The translations under genes and the position numbers were made by a program. A DNA stretch of 64,000 bases from Fagopyrum homotropicum. Lineage: Eukaryota > Streptophyta > Magnoliopsida > Caryophyllales > Polygonaceae. This document shows, piece by piece, positions 10,419 to 22,453 of this stretch. Below the pieces are notes generated by a model. That model was not told the DNA's origin. It did not search any database and worked only from the letters and a program-made list of their open reading frames with translations. The DNA lies in NCBI GenBank assembly GCA_033239125.1, contig BSWB01000001.1, forward strand, positions 55,147,501 through 55,211,500, in the 5' to 3' direction. Position 1 is the first letter of the stretch, and every line of letters begins with the position of its first letter.

Positions 10419-11902
10419 TGATAACTTCGCCTTGATTATAAATTGTATATGTGGATGATGGAAGACTTAACATTATGAGCGGTTTTATAAACTAACAAAT
10501 ATCGATTGTATTTCTAGATTGCATGGTTTGGTTTTGTGTTTGTTAAATGTGTACAGGCCTTGAAAAGCATTTCAAAGGAAGAATGGAGGCCTTGAAACAC
10601 GTTACAAGGTACAAGTGCAGAGATATTGAAAAGTAGTTCAAGGGTTCATCACGGAGGCCTTAGAAAGCTATTCAAGGGATAAACGCGAAGACCTTGAAAA
10701 GCGATACAAGGAGGATTCAACTGAAGGCTTTTCAAAATCAAGATTCAAATTTCAACAACCAAATCTACCAAGGATTTGAAGACGATCTTCAAACAAGATT
10801 TGAAGAGAAGATCTCGGACAACAAAGAGATTCTCAACGGAGTAAAGAGAAAATCTCGGCAAACAAGAAGATTCGATCCCTAACAATAAGATCTTGCGAAG
10901 ATCTTATCGACGTAAGAGGATAAGAAGAATCTTTCCAAACGGATTATAAAAAAGATCTCGGAAAATCTTCAATGGCTATCCAAGATAGAAGTCTTCAACA
11001 ACTTAGAAGATCTTGCAGCGTGAACTAAGGGCTTCAACGACAAAGATCTTCAACGGCTCTTTCAAGGAGAATATCTCAAGGATGAAGATCCTCAAACATG
11101 TGTCAAGGAGAAGAAGTAGATGAAAAAGATAGAAGATCTTACAACGGCTACTTCATCTCAACCAAACACCGTTTTCCATGGAGAAAGAAGAACATTACAA
11201 CTGCCGACTTACAACGGCTAGAAGAGTTCTCCATAGAAGACTATACGTGAAGATGACGATTGAAGAGAACAAGAACAAGCTTACACGGAAACATCTAAGT
11301 CCTCAAGCAATTAAACATCTTCATTCGTTCCAAAAGTTTTTGCTTCCTCTTAGCTTACAAAAGTTTACATTCCTAGAGAGATAGAAAAACATGAGAGCTT
11401 CATTGAATTATGTAGAGTGTGTTATACTCGAGTGTGTGTGTTACTCTGCGAAGTAACTAGGCTATTATTGCTAGGTCAGAGTTGGAACTATATCGTAGCA
11501 GTGGCTACAATGAGAGAAGAAGGGAATTTCTTCTAGGTTGTATTTAGGACTCTTTGAGAAGATAATAGATAGTTAGATCCTACGGGTAAAGAAACCCTAG
11601 GACGGAGACATAGGCTGTTAGAGCTGAACTTCGTAAACATATCACCATATCGATCTTTTAATTCCGCGCTATATCTCGCTTAGTTGTGACTAATGTTGTT
11701 TTACAAGTTTTTGAAGTCAACGCCTTGAAATCACTTTCAAAACCCTTGCAAACCAGTTTTGTCACAAAGAGCAAAGATCGACTTTAAGGCCTTGAAATCA
11801 ATTTTAAAGCCTTGAGATAGGTTTTTGGGAAAAGTTCTCATACTCTATTCAACCCCCTTCTCAAGTATTTATATCGTTATTATTCACCTATACAGTTCTT
11901 CA
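10419..11902 (+). repeat. 3' LTR of copia element D (1484 bp)
   Basis: It starts TGATAACTTCGCC after the purine tract and ends CAGTTCTTCA, before unrelated DNA. F (30177-31406) is a second copy of the same LTR. It contains a five-unit hairpin array (10555-10722), many AAGATCTT/GATCTTC palindromic motifs (10780-11110), and CAAGGCCTTG-type motifs near its end (11715-11830). No coding sequence is recognised; the small open frames at 10694 and 11178 fall inside these repeats. Confidence 0.88.
10555..10722 (+). repeat. Five-unit tandem hairpin array, 32-34 bp period, in the D LTR
   Basis: Units start at 10555, 10587, 10621, 10655 and 10689. Each has the plan CCTTGAAA-4 nt-TTCAAGG followed by a spacer, so each unit can fold on itself. 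F carries the same array at about 30313-30480 with other substitutions. The period and stem positions are kept while loop and spacer vary. Confidence 0.85.
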
Positions 11903-12871
11903 ATAATAAAGTTATTCCAGAAACTAGATCACCACAACATACATATAAACCTCAAAAGATATATCCAAAAGAGTATGTAAATCATGTTATACGGGAGTGA
12001 ACTTCATCCAATGGTCACGTGGTTAAATTGTTTCCTAACATACATCAGTTGGTATCACCCAATTGAACGTCACATATCCATGATGGTGCATGTTCTTCAC
12101 ATGAAACTCAACTCGGAGGTATGAGTGACTCAGCTCTCACATTTTTTGATAAACATCTTGAAGAACATATAGAAAAGGACGATTCCAAACTCGGCTCTTG
12201 GATTTCTCAAGGAATAATTGACGTGGTCGTAGTATGTCTGGAAACATTCCCATAAGTGCACAGTTTTTCCGTTGTAATATATGATTTTTTATCAAGGTCA
12301 AATTCCACATAGACTATGTAGTAAAGTGACACATTCGGCTTTTAATAAAAAGATGTAAGGGGGGAGGGGGTTCATACAAAGGGTTCAATCATAAACAAAT
12401 GAAGATAATTTAAGGTATTAAAAAATTTAGGAATTACTAACACCAAATCAAGGGTGATATCATGCTCAAAGAGTGTAAAAGAATTATAACGATGTTAGAA
12501 TTAATCATGCACAATCATGGTGGTCTATTTAGTTCTCGTTCACCTAAGGTGAACGAGGAATTCAGAGAAAACTGTCTTATGATCGCAAGAGTGATGTTCA
12601 ACAATAAGACATTCAGAGTTTAATGACCGAGAGGTCTTACTAATGTTCACCTCACTGCACAAACACACTCCTAGGGTCTGATTACACAAAAGGGGAAGCT
12701 TACCTTAATTTTATACTCATCTAGGAAGATGGTTAATCATACATACAAAAGACATTTCAACATATATACACTCAATTCATTGCAAATCAACCAATAAATG
12801 GATCTTTCACCCCCAAATCCCTAAGGGGGAGATTTAAAGCATTCATCATATTTAAACAACTAGAAAGATTA
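11903..12871. other. Background DNA between elements D and H, no recognised gene
   Basis: AT-rich sequence with no open frame that I can assign. It contains a purine run (taaggggggaggggg, about 12355-12371) and a near-perfect inverted repeat at 12535-12557 with 11-bp arms. Removing H (12877-19348, one ATAAG copy) joins it to 19354-19984. Read on the minus strand the joined segment has a TATA box (near 19577) followed by pyrimidine-rich sequence, so it may be an old unrecognised LTR. Confidence 0.5.
12535..12557. repeat. 11-bp inverted repeat with 1-nt spacer
   Basis: Arms are CTCGTTCACCT (12535-12545) and AGGTGAACGAG (12547-12557), perfectly complementary. It stands in the background segment and not in a named element. 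Confidence 0.9.
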
Positions 12872-12876
12872 ATAAG

Positions 12877-13833
12877 TGTAAAACAGATCTCAAGGTTTTC
12901 AAATCTTTTCAGTCGTAGAATCGACTGAAAAACACACAAAGATTCACGCAAGAGTATGTTTACGCAGTTCGGAGCTAATCTCCTAGTCTGCGGGATCTCA
13001 AGAGGGGAGATCCGGTCCCAGATTCACTAGGTATCCTAACAGTGCAATACAAGACAGAGGACACACTACTTGCAAGAGTACCAAAATCTGGCAAAGAAAG
13101 CTAAGACACTGGCGAAAGGAAGAGGAAGAAAGATTGAAGAAAAGCCCCCTCAAAGGCACCGGTGAAGAATCTGAGATCGATCTTCACAACTAAACCAGAA
13201 GCCAACGATCTGGTGGTGAGAAGCCTTAGAGATTACAGATCTCTAAGCGTTATCTTCTTCTTCTTCGTTTGTTACGAATCCTTCTTGTTCAGAACAAGGT
13301 TTGGATGATTCGTTCTTCTTTGTTCTCTCTTTCTCTTTATCATTCTCTCTCTGTTAAAACTCTTATCTTCTGTCAAATGTTCAGCATCAGCTCTATATCT
13401 AAATTCTCAAGTTTACTACGAATATGAAACGCAGAGTTTCATTCAATAGCTCCATCAGATGACCTAGCTCATTATAGCCCATCTACTTATCTCCCGGCCT
13501 GTTATTGTATTTGGGCCTAAATGACTTGGATCATGAGAGGTCCAATTATTCCACATATCTGATGAAGATAATAAGAACACTACGACCCAATGCTTCCTTC
13601 CTTCTCTATAATACACATTCTACTTTATACTATTGTTCACATAGTTGTTACCTATGCTACCCAACTTAATCATATGGATTAAGTGGCAACTTTAGATAAC
13701 ATCACATGTTACTTAATAATATGGCAGGTTGTGTATCATAGTTCCGCCACTATCTCTACCTAGACTTTATTACAACATTTGCAAGTATAGTGTTCATAGT
13801 CTTGTTTACACAATAAGAATTAGTTTTACAACA
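12877..13833 (-). repeat. 3' LTR of element H (957 bp)
   Basis: It has the same length as its partner at 18392-19348. On the minus strand the LTR starts TGTTGTAAAAC and ends GTTTTACA. A TATA-like box (tagatatagag, minus) is at about 13391-13402. The internal side shows a short GGAGGGCAAT purine tract (13834-13843) as the candidate PPT. Confidence 0.95.
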
Positions 13834-13935
13834 ATTGCCCTCCTAATTCTTGTATGAGTTATAGCGCTGTTGTGCCCCGATAGTGAATTTAGTCCCTTCT
13901 CAACCGTCTGTCATTGATCCATGGTAATAGATGTG

Positions 13936-16900
13936 CTAAGGGGCATCAAAGATCTGCAAGGCATTCCTGCAGAAAGCAAACTTGTCAACTGTAACAATTT
14001 TAGTTCCAAAGTCAGCAGGGTTCAACTCACCCTTAATTTTCTTTACCAAGAAGTGTTTCTTCTTTACCATGTCCCGAATGAAGTGATTTCTCACATAAAT
14101 GTGTTTAGACCTTTCATGATATACAAGGTCCTTACACAAATACAATGCACTCTGACTATCCATGTGAATAACTGGTATACAAGGTTTATGCATGATTTCA
14201 CTAACAATACCCTTTAGTCATATAGCCTCTTTTGAAGCTTTAACAGCTGCTATATATTCTGCTTCAGTAGATGATAATGCAACTACAAACTGCCGTTGAG
14301 ACTTCCAAGAAACACAATTACCAGAAAAAGTATAAAAATAAGCAGTAGTGGACTTTCTATTATCTTTTTTGCTAGCATAATCAGAATCTACATAACCTAA
14401 AACTTCTCCTATAGGTGTTTGTTCAGAAAACATCAAACAGAGCCTTTTTGTGCCACATATATATCTAAGAATATATTTCATAGCAGACCAGTGTAAATTT
14501 CCAGGATTAGACATGAACCTACTTAAAACACTTATGCCAAAAGCTAGGTCAGGTCTGGTACAAAGCATAGCATACATTATGGAACACACAGCAACATCAT
14601 AAGGTACTTTAGTCATTTTCTCAATTTCAGATTTACTACTAGGACAGTGTTGCTTTGTTAGGTCTAGATGCCCTCCTAAGGGTATAGATGTGGGCTTAGA
14701 ATTGTCCATGTTAAACCTATCAAGAACCTTTTGAATATAGTCTAACTGTGACAGCCACATTTTCTTTTTCTTTCTATCCCTTATGATTTTTACACCTAAG
14801 ATTTTCTGAGCAAGCCCTAAGTCTTTCATTTCAAAGTTTGCTTTTAGATCTCTTTTTGCACCAGCAATTAGTACAGCAGATTTACTTATGATAAGTATGT
14901 CATCTACATACAAAAGTACAAATAGAGGAAATAAGGTAGCAACTCCTTTAAAGTAAAGACAGTAATCATAGTCACTTCTATGAAATCCTAAATTTTTCAT
15001 GCAAGCATCAAACTTCAAATTCTATTGTCTAGGTGATTGTTTTAGGCCGTATATGGACTTCTTTAAGAGACAAACATGGTCAGGTTTGGACATATCAATA
15101 AAGCCCTCAGGTTGAGTCATATATATAGTCTCATCAAGATTACCATGTAAAAAGGCAGTTTTAACATCCATTTGCTCAATTTCCCAATCATAGACAGTAG
15201 CAACAACAAGTAGTAATATCATTGTTTTATATCTGACCACAGGAGCAAAGATTTCATTATAGTCTATGCCCTCTCTTTGGGTGAAGCCTTTGGCTACAAG
15301 CCTGGCTTTGTACCTAGGAGGTTCACCAATTTTAGTGCCTTCTTTTAGTTTATAGATCCATTTGCAAGGAACAAGTTTAGCATTACTAGGTTTTGCTACT
15401 AACACCCAGGTTTTATTAACAAGCATCGAATCAAGTTCTTCTTTCATAGCTATGTTCCAATTTTTTGATTTAGGACAACTAGTAGCTTGTTTATAAGTAT
15501 CAGGTGTGTATGGGTTGTCAACTGCATCAGCAGCTATAAAGGCATAATCAACTAAGTTCAGTTCAGTGGTGAATAAAACATACTCAGACTCAGAATATTT
15601 CCTACTAGGAATTCTAGCTCTAGGGTTCCTGTCTCTAGTCAGTTGATAGTTTCCATCATCACTGTTAACCAGATAATCATCATTATTAGTGTCAACAGTG
15701 ACATTTTCTTCAGAATTATTTTGAGTAGGAATTGTTGCCCCCCTTGAGTCTGGTGTATTGTTTTCATTGCCTGAGGTAGTATCCCCTTGTGATCCTTCCC
15801 CAACACTTTCAGTTTGGAGGTTATTTTCAGTTTCATTACTAGTGTTTTCTGGGGTGAAGAATTGAGTTGAGCTTAGAATTTCATATTTTGTTTTTGATTC
15901 TTGATCCTCAACAATTTTCTCATGTGTGTTCTTAGCTGTTTTGAAGTGAAAATCTTTTTCATTGAATGTTACACTTCTAGATGTTATTACCTTATAACCC
16001 CCAGGTTGTACTAGAAGAAGCTTATAGCCTTTTACCCCTTCAGGATAGCCAAGCATTACACATTTTTGAGCTCTTGGATGCAACTTCCCTTGGTTTCTAT
16101 GAGAACATGTTGTGCACCCAAAGGGCTTCAAATATGTAATATCTGGCTTCCTGCCAGTCCATTGTTCTTGTGGTGTTCTAAAGTTTATTACAGAGGATGG
16201 TGACCTATTTATTAAGTAGGCTGCTGTTACAATAGCTTCCCCCCATAAACTGTGTTTTAGGCCAACACTTATTAACATGCATCTTGCTTTTTCTAGTAAG
16301 GTTCTATTCATCCTTTCAGCTGTTCCATTTTGTTGAGGTGTACCAGGAACAGTCAAGTTTCTTTTTATCCCATTATTCTTGCAAAACTCATTAAAATATG
16401 TGTTACAAAATTCTAGGCCATTATCTGTTTAAGACACTTAATTTTTTGATTTGATTCACTTTCAACACAAACTTTCCAATCATTAAAGATAGTAAAGGCT
16501 TCATCTTTGGTTTCAAGAAGATAAACCCAAACTTTTCTAGAAAAGTCATCTATGAAAGAAATGAAGTATTTTTTTCCCCCAATAGTTTCAACTTGTGCTG
16601 GTCCCCAAAGGTCTGAGTGTATATATTCTAGAGGTTTTTCAGCTCTATAAGTTGACTTATTAAAACTGTGTTTGACCTTTTTTCCTAGAATACAGTTCTC
16701 ACAAAAACTTATGTCAGTGGGTTTCTCTTTGATTAAACCTTGTTTAAATAGATTATTAAGACCTGAATTTCCTATATGTCTCAACCTACTATGCCATATT
16801 TCAGATTGACTTTGGTTATCATTTTTATTGATGTTGGAGAGATTTAATTCAGGTGACTGAATAACATAGTATAAGCCACCTTTATTGATACTCTTTATAA

Positions 16901-18080
16901 GGGTAAGACCATTCTTGACTACTTCCCTTATTCCATTACTAGTATTAATCTGACACCCTAAGTCATCAAACACAGATTCAGAGAGTAGATTTCTTCTAAG
17001 ACCAGGAACATATCTAACATTTTGTATCACTCTTATTTTTCCATCATACATGCACATAGGTATATTTCCTATTCCTTTAATCTCTAAGGCAGTGTTATCA
17101 CCTAACATGACATCACCACCATTAAAAGGTTTTATATAACAAAATAGAGATTTATCAGGACAAGCATGCATATTACATCCGGAATCTAAAATCCAATCAT
17201 CAGTTTTGCAAGAAAAAGAAGTAGAACACATAAGCAATTCACAAGGATATTGTTTATTCATGCTTTCAAGTAAAGAAACATTGTTCTCAGAGCTCTTATT
17301 TCCTTCATCTCTCTTCTTCTTCCTACATTCATTAATGTAATGCCCTACTTTTTGACAGTAAAAACATTTCTTAGTCTTTTTCTCAGAATCACTGCTAGTA
17401 GATTTCTCAGTGTCATTCTTTTTATCTTTCTTAGAATTCTTGTTGTTCTTTCTGTTCTTTCCCTTAGCCATGAGGACCTCTTGTCTATTGTCAGTCTTTT
17501 TATCACCAGGTTTAGTTTTAAAAACTTTTAAGGTTTCATTTTTCTCAGTAATAGCTTCAATTATAGCCTCTTTAGTTAAGGTCTTATTACTATACTGGAT
17601 TACATCTTTCAAGATGTCAAATTGAGTAGGTAAAGAACCAAGTAACAACACAGCAAGGTGAGTATCCTTTATGGGATCATCACATCTTTCTAAGTCCATT
17701 TCTAACTTTAAGAATCTATCTAGATTATCATTTAAAGTCAGATTTATGTCCATTTTAAAGGTGAACAACCTATGCAGAGTGGAGATTCTAGAAGGCAAAG
17801 ATCTCTTATTATAAAGATTTTCTAAAGCTTCCCAAAGAGGTTTAGCAAATTTGTAGCTTACCACCTGACGAGCCACGTCGTCAGTTAGTCTGATCATTAT
17901 TTCTGCGTGAGCCTGCTCTTCCATCTCCTCCTTCCTCGAAGCAGAGGTATCTGCTAAGTATTTCCCTGTAATGGCTCGTAGACACTTCTCCTTCGTCAGT
18001 ACAACCTTCATCTTGACCTGCCACATGGCAAAGTCAGACACACCATCGAAGGGCTTCAGTCTAACTGTATTGTCAGACAT
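13936..18080 (-). pseudogene. gag-pol: Gag-Pol polyprotein of copia element H, three lesions
   Basis: Reading leftward from ATG at 18080: gag with a UBN2-like core (about 18050-17500), zinc knuckle CFYCQKVGHYINEC (about 17360), protease WILDSGCNMHACPD (about 17190), GAG-pre-integrase HSRLRHIG..CENC, integrase HSDLWGP and FIDDFSRKVW, RT with LLYVDDILIIS (about 14915), RNase H with LSSTEAEYIAA, and a C-terminal end at 13936. Three lesions break it. A 1-nt loss at about 16430 ends the first part just before the third catalytic residue of integrase. TAG at 15022-15024 and TGA at 14218-14220 each replace a Trp codon. Otherwise the frame is open for about 1380 codons, so the lesions are probably few and recent. 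Confidence 0.93.
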
Positions 18081-18374
18081 TTCCTGCTATCACACAAGAA
18101 AGCAAGTTAGAAGTGTTTTGTAAATTTCTTTTCCTGAGATAAATTCTATACACAGGAAGAAAAAGCAATCAACAACGTATATAGATCTTAAGCAGTATTA
18201 TTAACGTGCAAGAAGATCTAGAAACTCAGCACAAACAGCGGAAGCAAAAGGAAGTTTAAACCAAAAAGAAAAAACTCCTCAGAAACTCAGATCTAAAAAC
18301 TTTTAGATTTTAAAAACCACATAGAAGACTGATTTGAAGGTTAAAAACAAGAAAAAAGAAGTTTTACAAAGAGA
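18081..18374 (-). other. Leader of element H
   Basis: Non-coding sequence between PBS and gag start, A-rich on the plus strand. Nothing further is recognised in it. Confidence 0.6.
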
Positions 18375-18388
18375 AAGCTCTGATACCA
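18375..18388 (-). promoter_or_regulatory. Primer binding site of element H
   Basis: The minus strand reads TGGTATCAGAGCTT, complementary to the 3' end of initiator tRNA-Met over the first 12 bases. It lies 3 nt inside the 5' LTR. Confidence 0.92.
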
Positions 18389-18391
18389 ATT

Positions 18392-19348
18392 TGTAAAACA
18401 GATCTCAAGGTTTTCAAATCTTTTCAGTCGTAGAATCGACTGAAAAACACACAAAGATTCACGCAAGAATATGTTTACGCAGTTCGGAGCTAATCTCCTA
18501 GTCTGCGGGATCTCAAGAGGGGAGATCCGGTCCCAGAATCACTAGGTATCCTAACAGCGCTATACAAGACAAAGGACACACTACTTGCAAAAGTACCAAA
18601 ATTTGGCAAAGAAAGCTAAGACACTGGCGAAAGGAAGAGGAAGAAAGATTGAAGAAAAGCCCCCTCAAAGGCACCGGTGAAGAATCTGAGATCGATCTTC
18701 ACAACTCAACCAGAAGCCAATGATCTGGTGGTGAGAAACCTTAGAGATTACAGATCTCTAAGCGTTATCTTCTTCTTCTTCGTTTGTTACGAATCCTTCT
18801 TGTTCAGAACAAGGTTTGGATGATTCGTTCTTCTCTGTTCTCTCTTTCTCTTTATCATTCTCTCTCTGTTGAAACTCTTATCTTCTGTCAAATGTTCAGC
18901 ATTAGCTCTATATTTAAATTCTGAAGTTTACTGTGAATATGAAACCCAGAGTTTCATTCAATAGCTCCATCAGATGACCTAGCTCATTATAGCCCATCTG
19001 CTTATCTCCCGGCCTGTTATTGTATTTGGGCCTAAATGACTTGGATCATGAGAGGTCCAATTATTCCACAGATCTGATGAAGATAATAAGAACACTACGA
19101 CCCAATGCTTCCTTCCTTCTCTATAATACACATTCTACCTTATACTATTGTTCACATAGTTGTTACCTATGCTACCCAACTTAATCATATGGATTAAGTG
19201 GAAACTTTAGATAACATCACATGTTACTTAATAATATGGCAGATTGTGTATCATAGTTCCGCCTCTATCTCTACCTAGACTTTATTACAACATTTGCAAG
19301 TATAGTGTTCATAGTCTTGTTTACACAATAAGAATTAGTTTTACAACA
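18392..19348 (-). repeat. 5' LTR of element H (957 bp)
   Basis: It is colinear with 12877-13833 with no length difference; the visible differences are single-base changes. The TATA-like box on the minus strand lies at about 18906-18917. Confidence 0.95.
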
Positions 19349-19353
19349 ATAAG

Positions 19354-19984
19354 CTTTGAAACAACAAATATGCAATATGAAATAGGGAAGATCGGAAGTA
19401 CAACTCACAAATATGTTCTTGGTGTTCTTGATGTTCGAAGTAAAATTTTTGAATCTAAATTAAGTGGAAGAGTTGAAAATAAAGTGTTTTAACTAGCTTC
19501 CTCTAGGAAGAAGAGAGAATCCTAAGCCTAAAATAGAACCAAAATCACAAGCTATATCTTCCTAATGATAGGCAACGTTATTTATAGAGTTTGAATTCAC
19601 CTTTTGACCAATAAGAAATTACATTTTTATCCTCCAAAGAAGGCAAAATCACATAAGCAACTACATGTGGGCCTGCCGACACATGGATGGGCACCGGTCC
19701 AGAGGGCAGTCTAGGGGCCGGTCCCAACTCTATAGTGGTTAGGCCGAGCGAGTCAAGGTGGTTGATCGTGGAAGTTCTACCGAATAGTAGCAACAACCTC
19801 TCACACAAGGATATGAAATCAAATGTAGTATAATCAAGTATCGAATTCAAAAGAATTGCGTTGTATTTAGATATACTAAATATAATTGTTTTAAGTGAAA
19901 AACAAGACTATGATGTAGCAATTTTAATAGGCGAAAGCAATCACGATTGTAAACAATATGATGAAAAGAAACAAGAATTCCCAA
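19354..19984. other. Background DNA between elements H and G, no recognised gene
   Basis: Read on the minus strand it has a TATA-like ctctataaataacg near 19577-19585, about 230 bp from the H insertion. Motifs of the caccggtcc/ggggccggtccc type occur at 19690-19730. A 90-codon open frame on the minus strand (19578-19850) has no recognisable homology and is not called. Confidence 0.45.
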
Positions 19985-22089
19985 TATAATTATAATAGCT
20001 AGGAATTCCGAATTCTAATTAATGTTAATTAACTTAATCGTCGATAGTAATTGACATATAACTCGCGAATATTGCGCAAGTGATGAGTTTGAGTCCCACC
20101 GTTATGTTCTTGGCATAATTTTGGATGTATGAGGAAGGGTTCACTTATTCCCCGGGTTATTATTTTTACCCATCGGTGTTATTTGGAGCATTTGGGAGCT
20201 CCAATTAATAATAATGCAGTTGAGAGAAATGATCAGGACATCGGATATGCCCTAGATACGAAATAACATGGAGAGGCAAAACGGCCAAAAGAGTCGCTAT
20301 ATCGTTTCTTAACGGCTAAGATAGACGCCTTAGGAATACACGTTTTTCAAGGCAGTTGTGGAATAATTATCCCTACAATACTCCATATTTATTATTTCAA
20401 TCTCGAGAAGTTTGGAGAAGGGGGTTCGACCTGCCTTTGGATCAGTTAAAGGATAATTATCGACTTCGCTAAAGGATAATTATTGTCTTCACTATAAATA
20501 GCGGGAATCCTTTATTAATTCATTTCCTTTCACGTTTCCTCGTAAAAGCTCTGATTTCTCTAAACCTTCAGACTTAGATCTACTCTCCGTTTGTAATACG
20601 ATTTCATTCTCTTCATATCGGTACCGAGTTTCTGTATTTCCGAGTATATAGAGAGTTGGTCGATCATATATGTCACCAGGATGGTTCCTTTGCTCAGATT
20701 CCGGTGAATTAGATGCAGTCTATGTGTAGCCTACGTAGCTGTGATTCCGAATCTTCTTTCAAATCATCAATCGGGTTAGTAACGAATAAGTTATGAATTT
20801 ATTCGTTTTCCGTACTGCGATTTGGCCTTATATGACTTTAGGCTTGTCAAAATGGATAATTAGAAATTCCATTATGGTCATTATATTATTCTGGTGATTA
20901 TGGATTGTTTGTTTGATGAAATCTGATGACAGGTGGGTTTAGAAATTGCTTGCGGTCAAAACGTTATTTTGGCAAAATTTAATTAATTAAATAAAGGTTA
21001 ATTAATTAAATTAGGATTAGAATTGAGATTGAGGAATGTTGATTAGATACTACCTTGATATTTTAGGAATTGTGAGTTATGTTGAGATATTGAGGTTTAG
21101 TTGGTTGTGAGACTTATAGATTGAGTATGATCCTTATGGATCTCTTGGGTCTAGGTATGACCATTTTGATTGATAGCAGTATTGATATCTCTTTATGCCT
21201 TGTTATTAGGCAGTGCCCCTCTCAGGATTGGAGGTTGTTCGTGGTTGTGATTGTACGAGGTTGAGGTAATTTCATAGGACTTACTTAGCTACCATCCTTA
21301 TATTGGGTGTTTGCATGAGTTGTGCGTGTGCTATATACTTGATATGATAGCATGTGATGTCGATTATTAGCGACCTATGTTTTATTTATTGCCCCGTATG
21401 TGTGGTTGTGATAACCTTTCCTTTTCATCCCGCCGTGGAGTCTGGGAGGTTCTTTGACATCAGACGAGATTGGCTTTACAGGAAGGGCCCAATCCACTCC
21501 CATAGGGTACATGGGTTGTGTGACCAATACTACTACAACTGGCTAGCAGGCCTAGAGGCGAGGATGATACGTTCCTCGTGTCACATGGTTTCATATATCT
21601 ATATATATACGATTTGAGTGAATGACTATTATATAAAGATGATAAAATGGGTAAATGTGTGACAACATGATTATGTGTTTATCTTTCATGATTTTTTCTT
21701 GTGCTTGTGCTTATGCATTACCTTATATACGTATGGTTAGCTAATGGTTTCATACCATGTTGTAGAGGCCTTACAAGATAGACGAGTTGTTGAGTGATCT
21801 GGCAGGGTGATAGGCCGAGGACTCTTGTAAATTAGGGGGTTATGGTTTTGGGGATGTTTATGTTTCCCTCCTGGTTGAGGATGATGTTTTGTATACCTCC
21901 TGTGTGAAGGCATTGCTTTATACTAGGCTGTGATCCGGTATACTTTTGGTTGTACAGTTTTATGCATTTGTTTTATATTTGTCAGTGCCATGTTGTAAGG
22001 TCCATTGAACTTGTTGTCAAGCTAGGGTCAAGATCCATTGTGAGATCATAGCCCAATGTGGCATCCCGAGTCCCGCAGATTTGGGGTGT
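19985..22089 (+). repeat. 5' LTR of element G
   Basis: It is colinear with the 3' LTR. A TATA box, tataaata, starts at 20493 directly after two copies of a 23-bp unit (20447-20492). The LTR stops short: after ggggtgt at 22089 the sequence jumps into leader sequence (ggttgacaac), so the last LTR bases and the PBS are absent. The left boundary is approximate. Confidence 0.85.
20447..20492 (+). repeat. Two 23-bp tandem units next to the TATA box (G 5' LTR)
   Basis: Units 20447-20469 and 20470-20492 have the plan taaaggataattat followed by cgacttcgc or a variant. The 3' LTR carries three units (27520-27588). The TATA box follows without a gap in both. Confidence 0.9.
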
Positions 22090-22254
22090 GGGTTGACAAC
22101 AATGGCACTTGCTACTTGCAATGAGGTTTGATAGATAAAATAAACAGAACCCGAAAGGGGTCTGACGTTTTCAAAGGATTTTGATTTTAAAAGTCGTTAT
22201 TTTGGGATAAAATGTACGAGAAGTCGTCACCTCTGCCGTGAATCTCTGCAGTAT

Positions 22255-22336
<82 letters not shown>

Positions 22337-22453
22337 ATACATATGACATATATATAGCCTTATAAGTTAGGTGTGTATACCCCTCAGATGGCTTAGACTA
22401 CAGTAACATTTGTAGAAGGACGGGGTAGAGGTTGATCACCTCTTCCTCTAGTA
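22090..22453 (+). other. Leader of element G
   Basis: Non-coding leader beginning ggttgacaacaatggcacttg, which in element B lies just after the PBS. It contains the (TA)n tract at 22257-22332 and a short Gly/Arg-coding stretch (gaaggacggggtagagg) that probably marks the original start of gag. Confidence 0.7.
22257..22332. repeat. (TA)n microsatellite, about 76 bp
   Basis: Uninterrupted alternating AT in the leader of element G, at the same relative place as the tract in element B. Confidence 0.95.

Larger units (their letters stand above)
6386..11902 (+). mobile_element. D: Ty1/copia element, 3' half (SIRE/Maximus-like layout)
   Basis: The plus strand reads RT, RNase H, spacer, extra 3' ORF, a duplicated LTR-end/PBS block, 3' UTR, PPT and 3' LTR. 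The 5' half lies left of the window, beyond elements B and Ath-A. RT/RNase H and the 3' ORF match element C (minus strand, 32902-36015) throughout, and the LTR matches F at 30177. The extra ORF after pol and the GGAGGAGAT polypurine tract resemble SIRE/Maximus; that lineage assignment is inference. Confidence 0.88.
12872..19353 (-). mobile_element. H: complete Ty1/copia element with TSD ATAAG
   Basis: Both ends are present. The 957-bp LTRs (12877-13833 and 18392-19348) have TG..CA ends and are flanked by ATAAG at 12872-12876 and 19349-19353. The minus strand reads LTR, PBS, leader, a single gag-pol frame, PPT, LTR. I count roughly two dozen differences between the LTRs, indicating a moderately old insertion. 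The polyprotein carries one frameshift and two nonsense changes, so the copy is not autonomous. Lineage within copia is not assigned. Confidence 0.95.

Noticed and set aside
10555..10722. CRISPR-like array
   Set aside because: Units are contiguous and diverged, spacers are not unique inserts of constant length, and the locus is a plant LTR.
19578..19850. Minus-strand open frame of 90 codons
   Set aside because: No motif seen, and it spans a TATA-like site and GC-rich inverted motifs that look regulatory.
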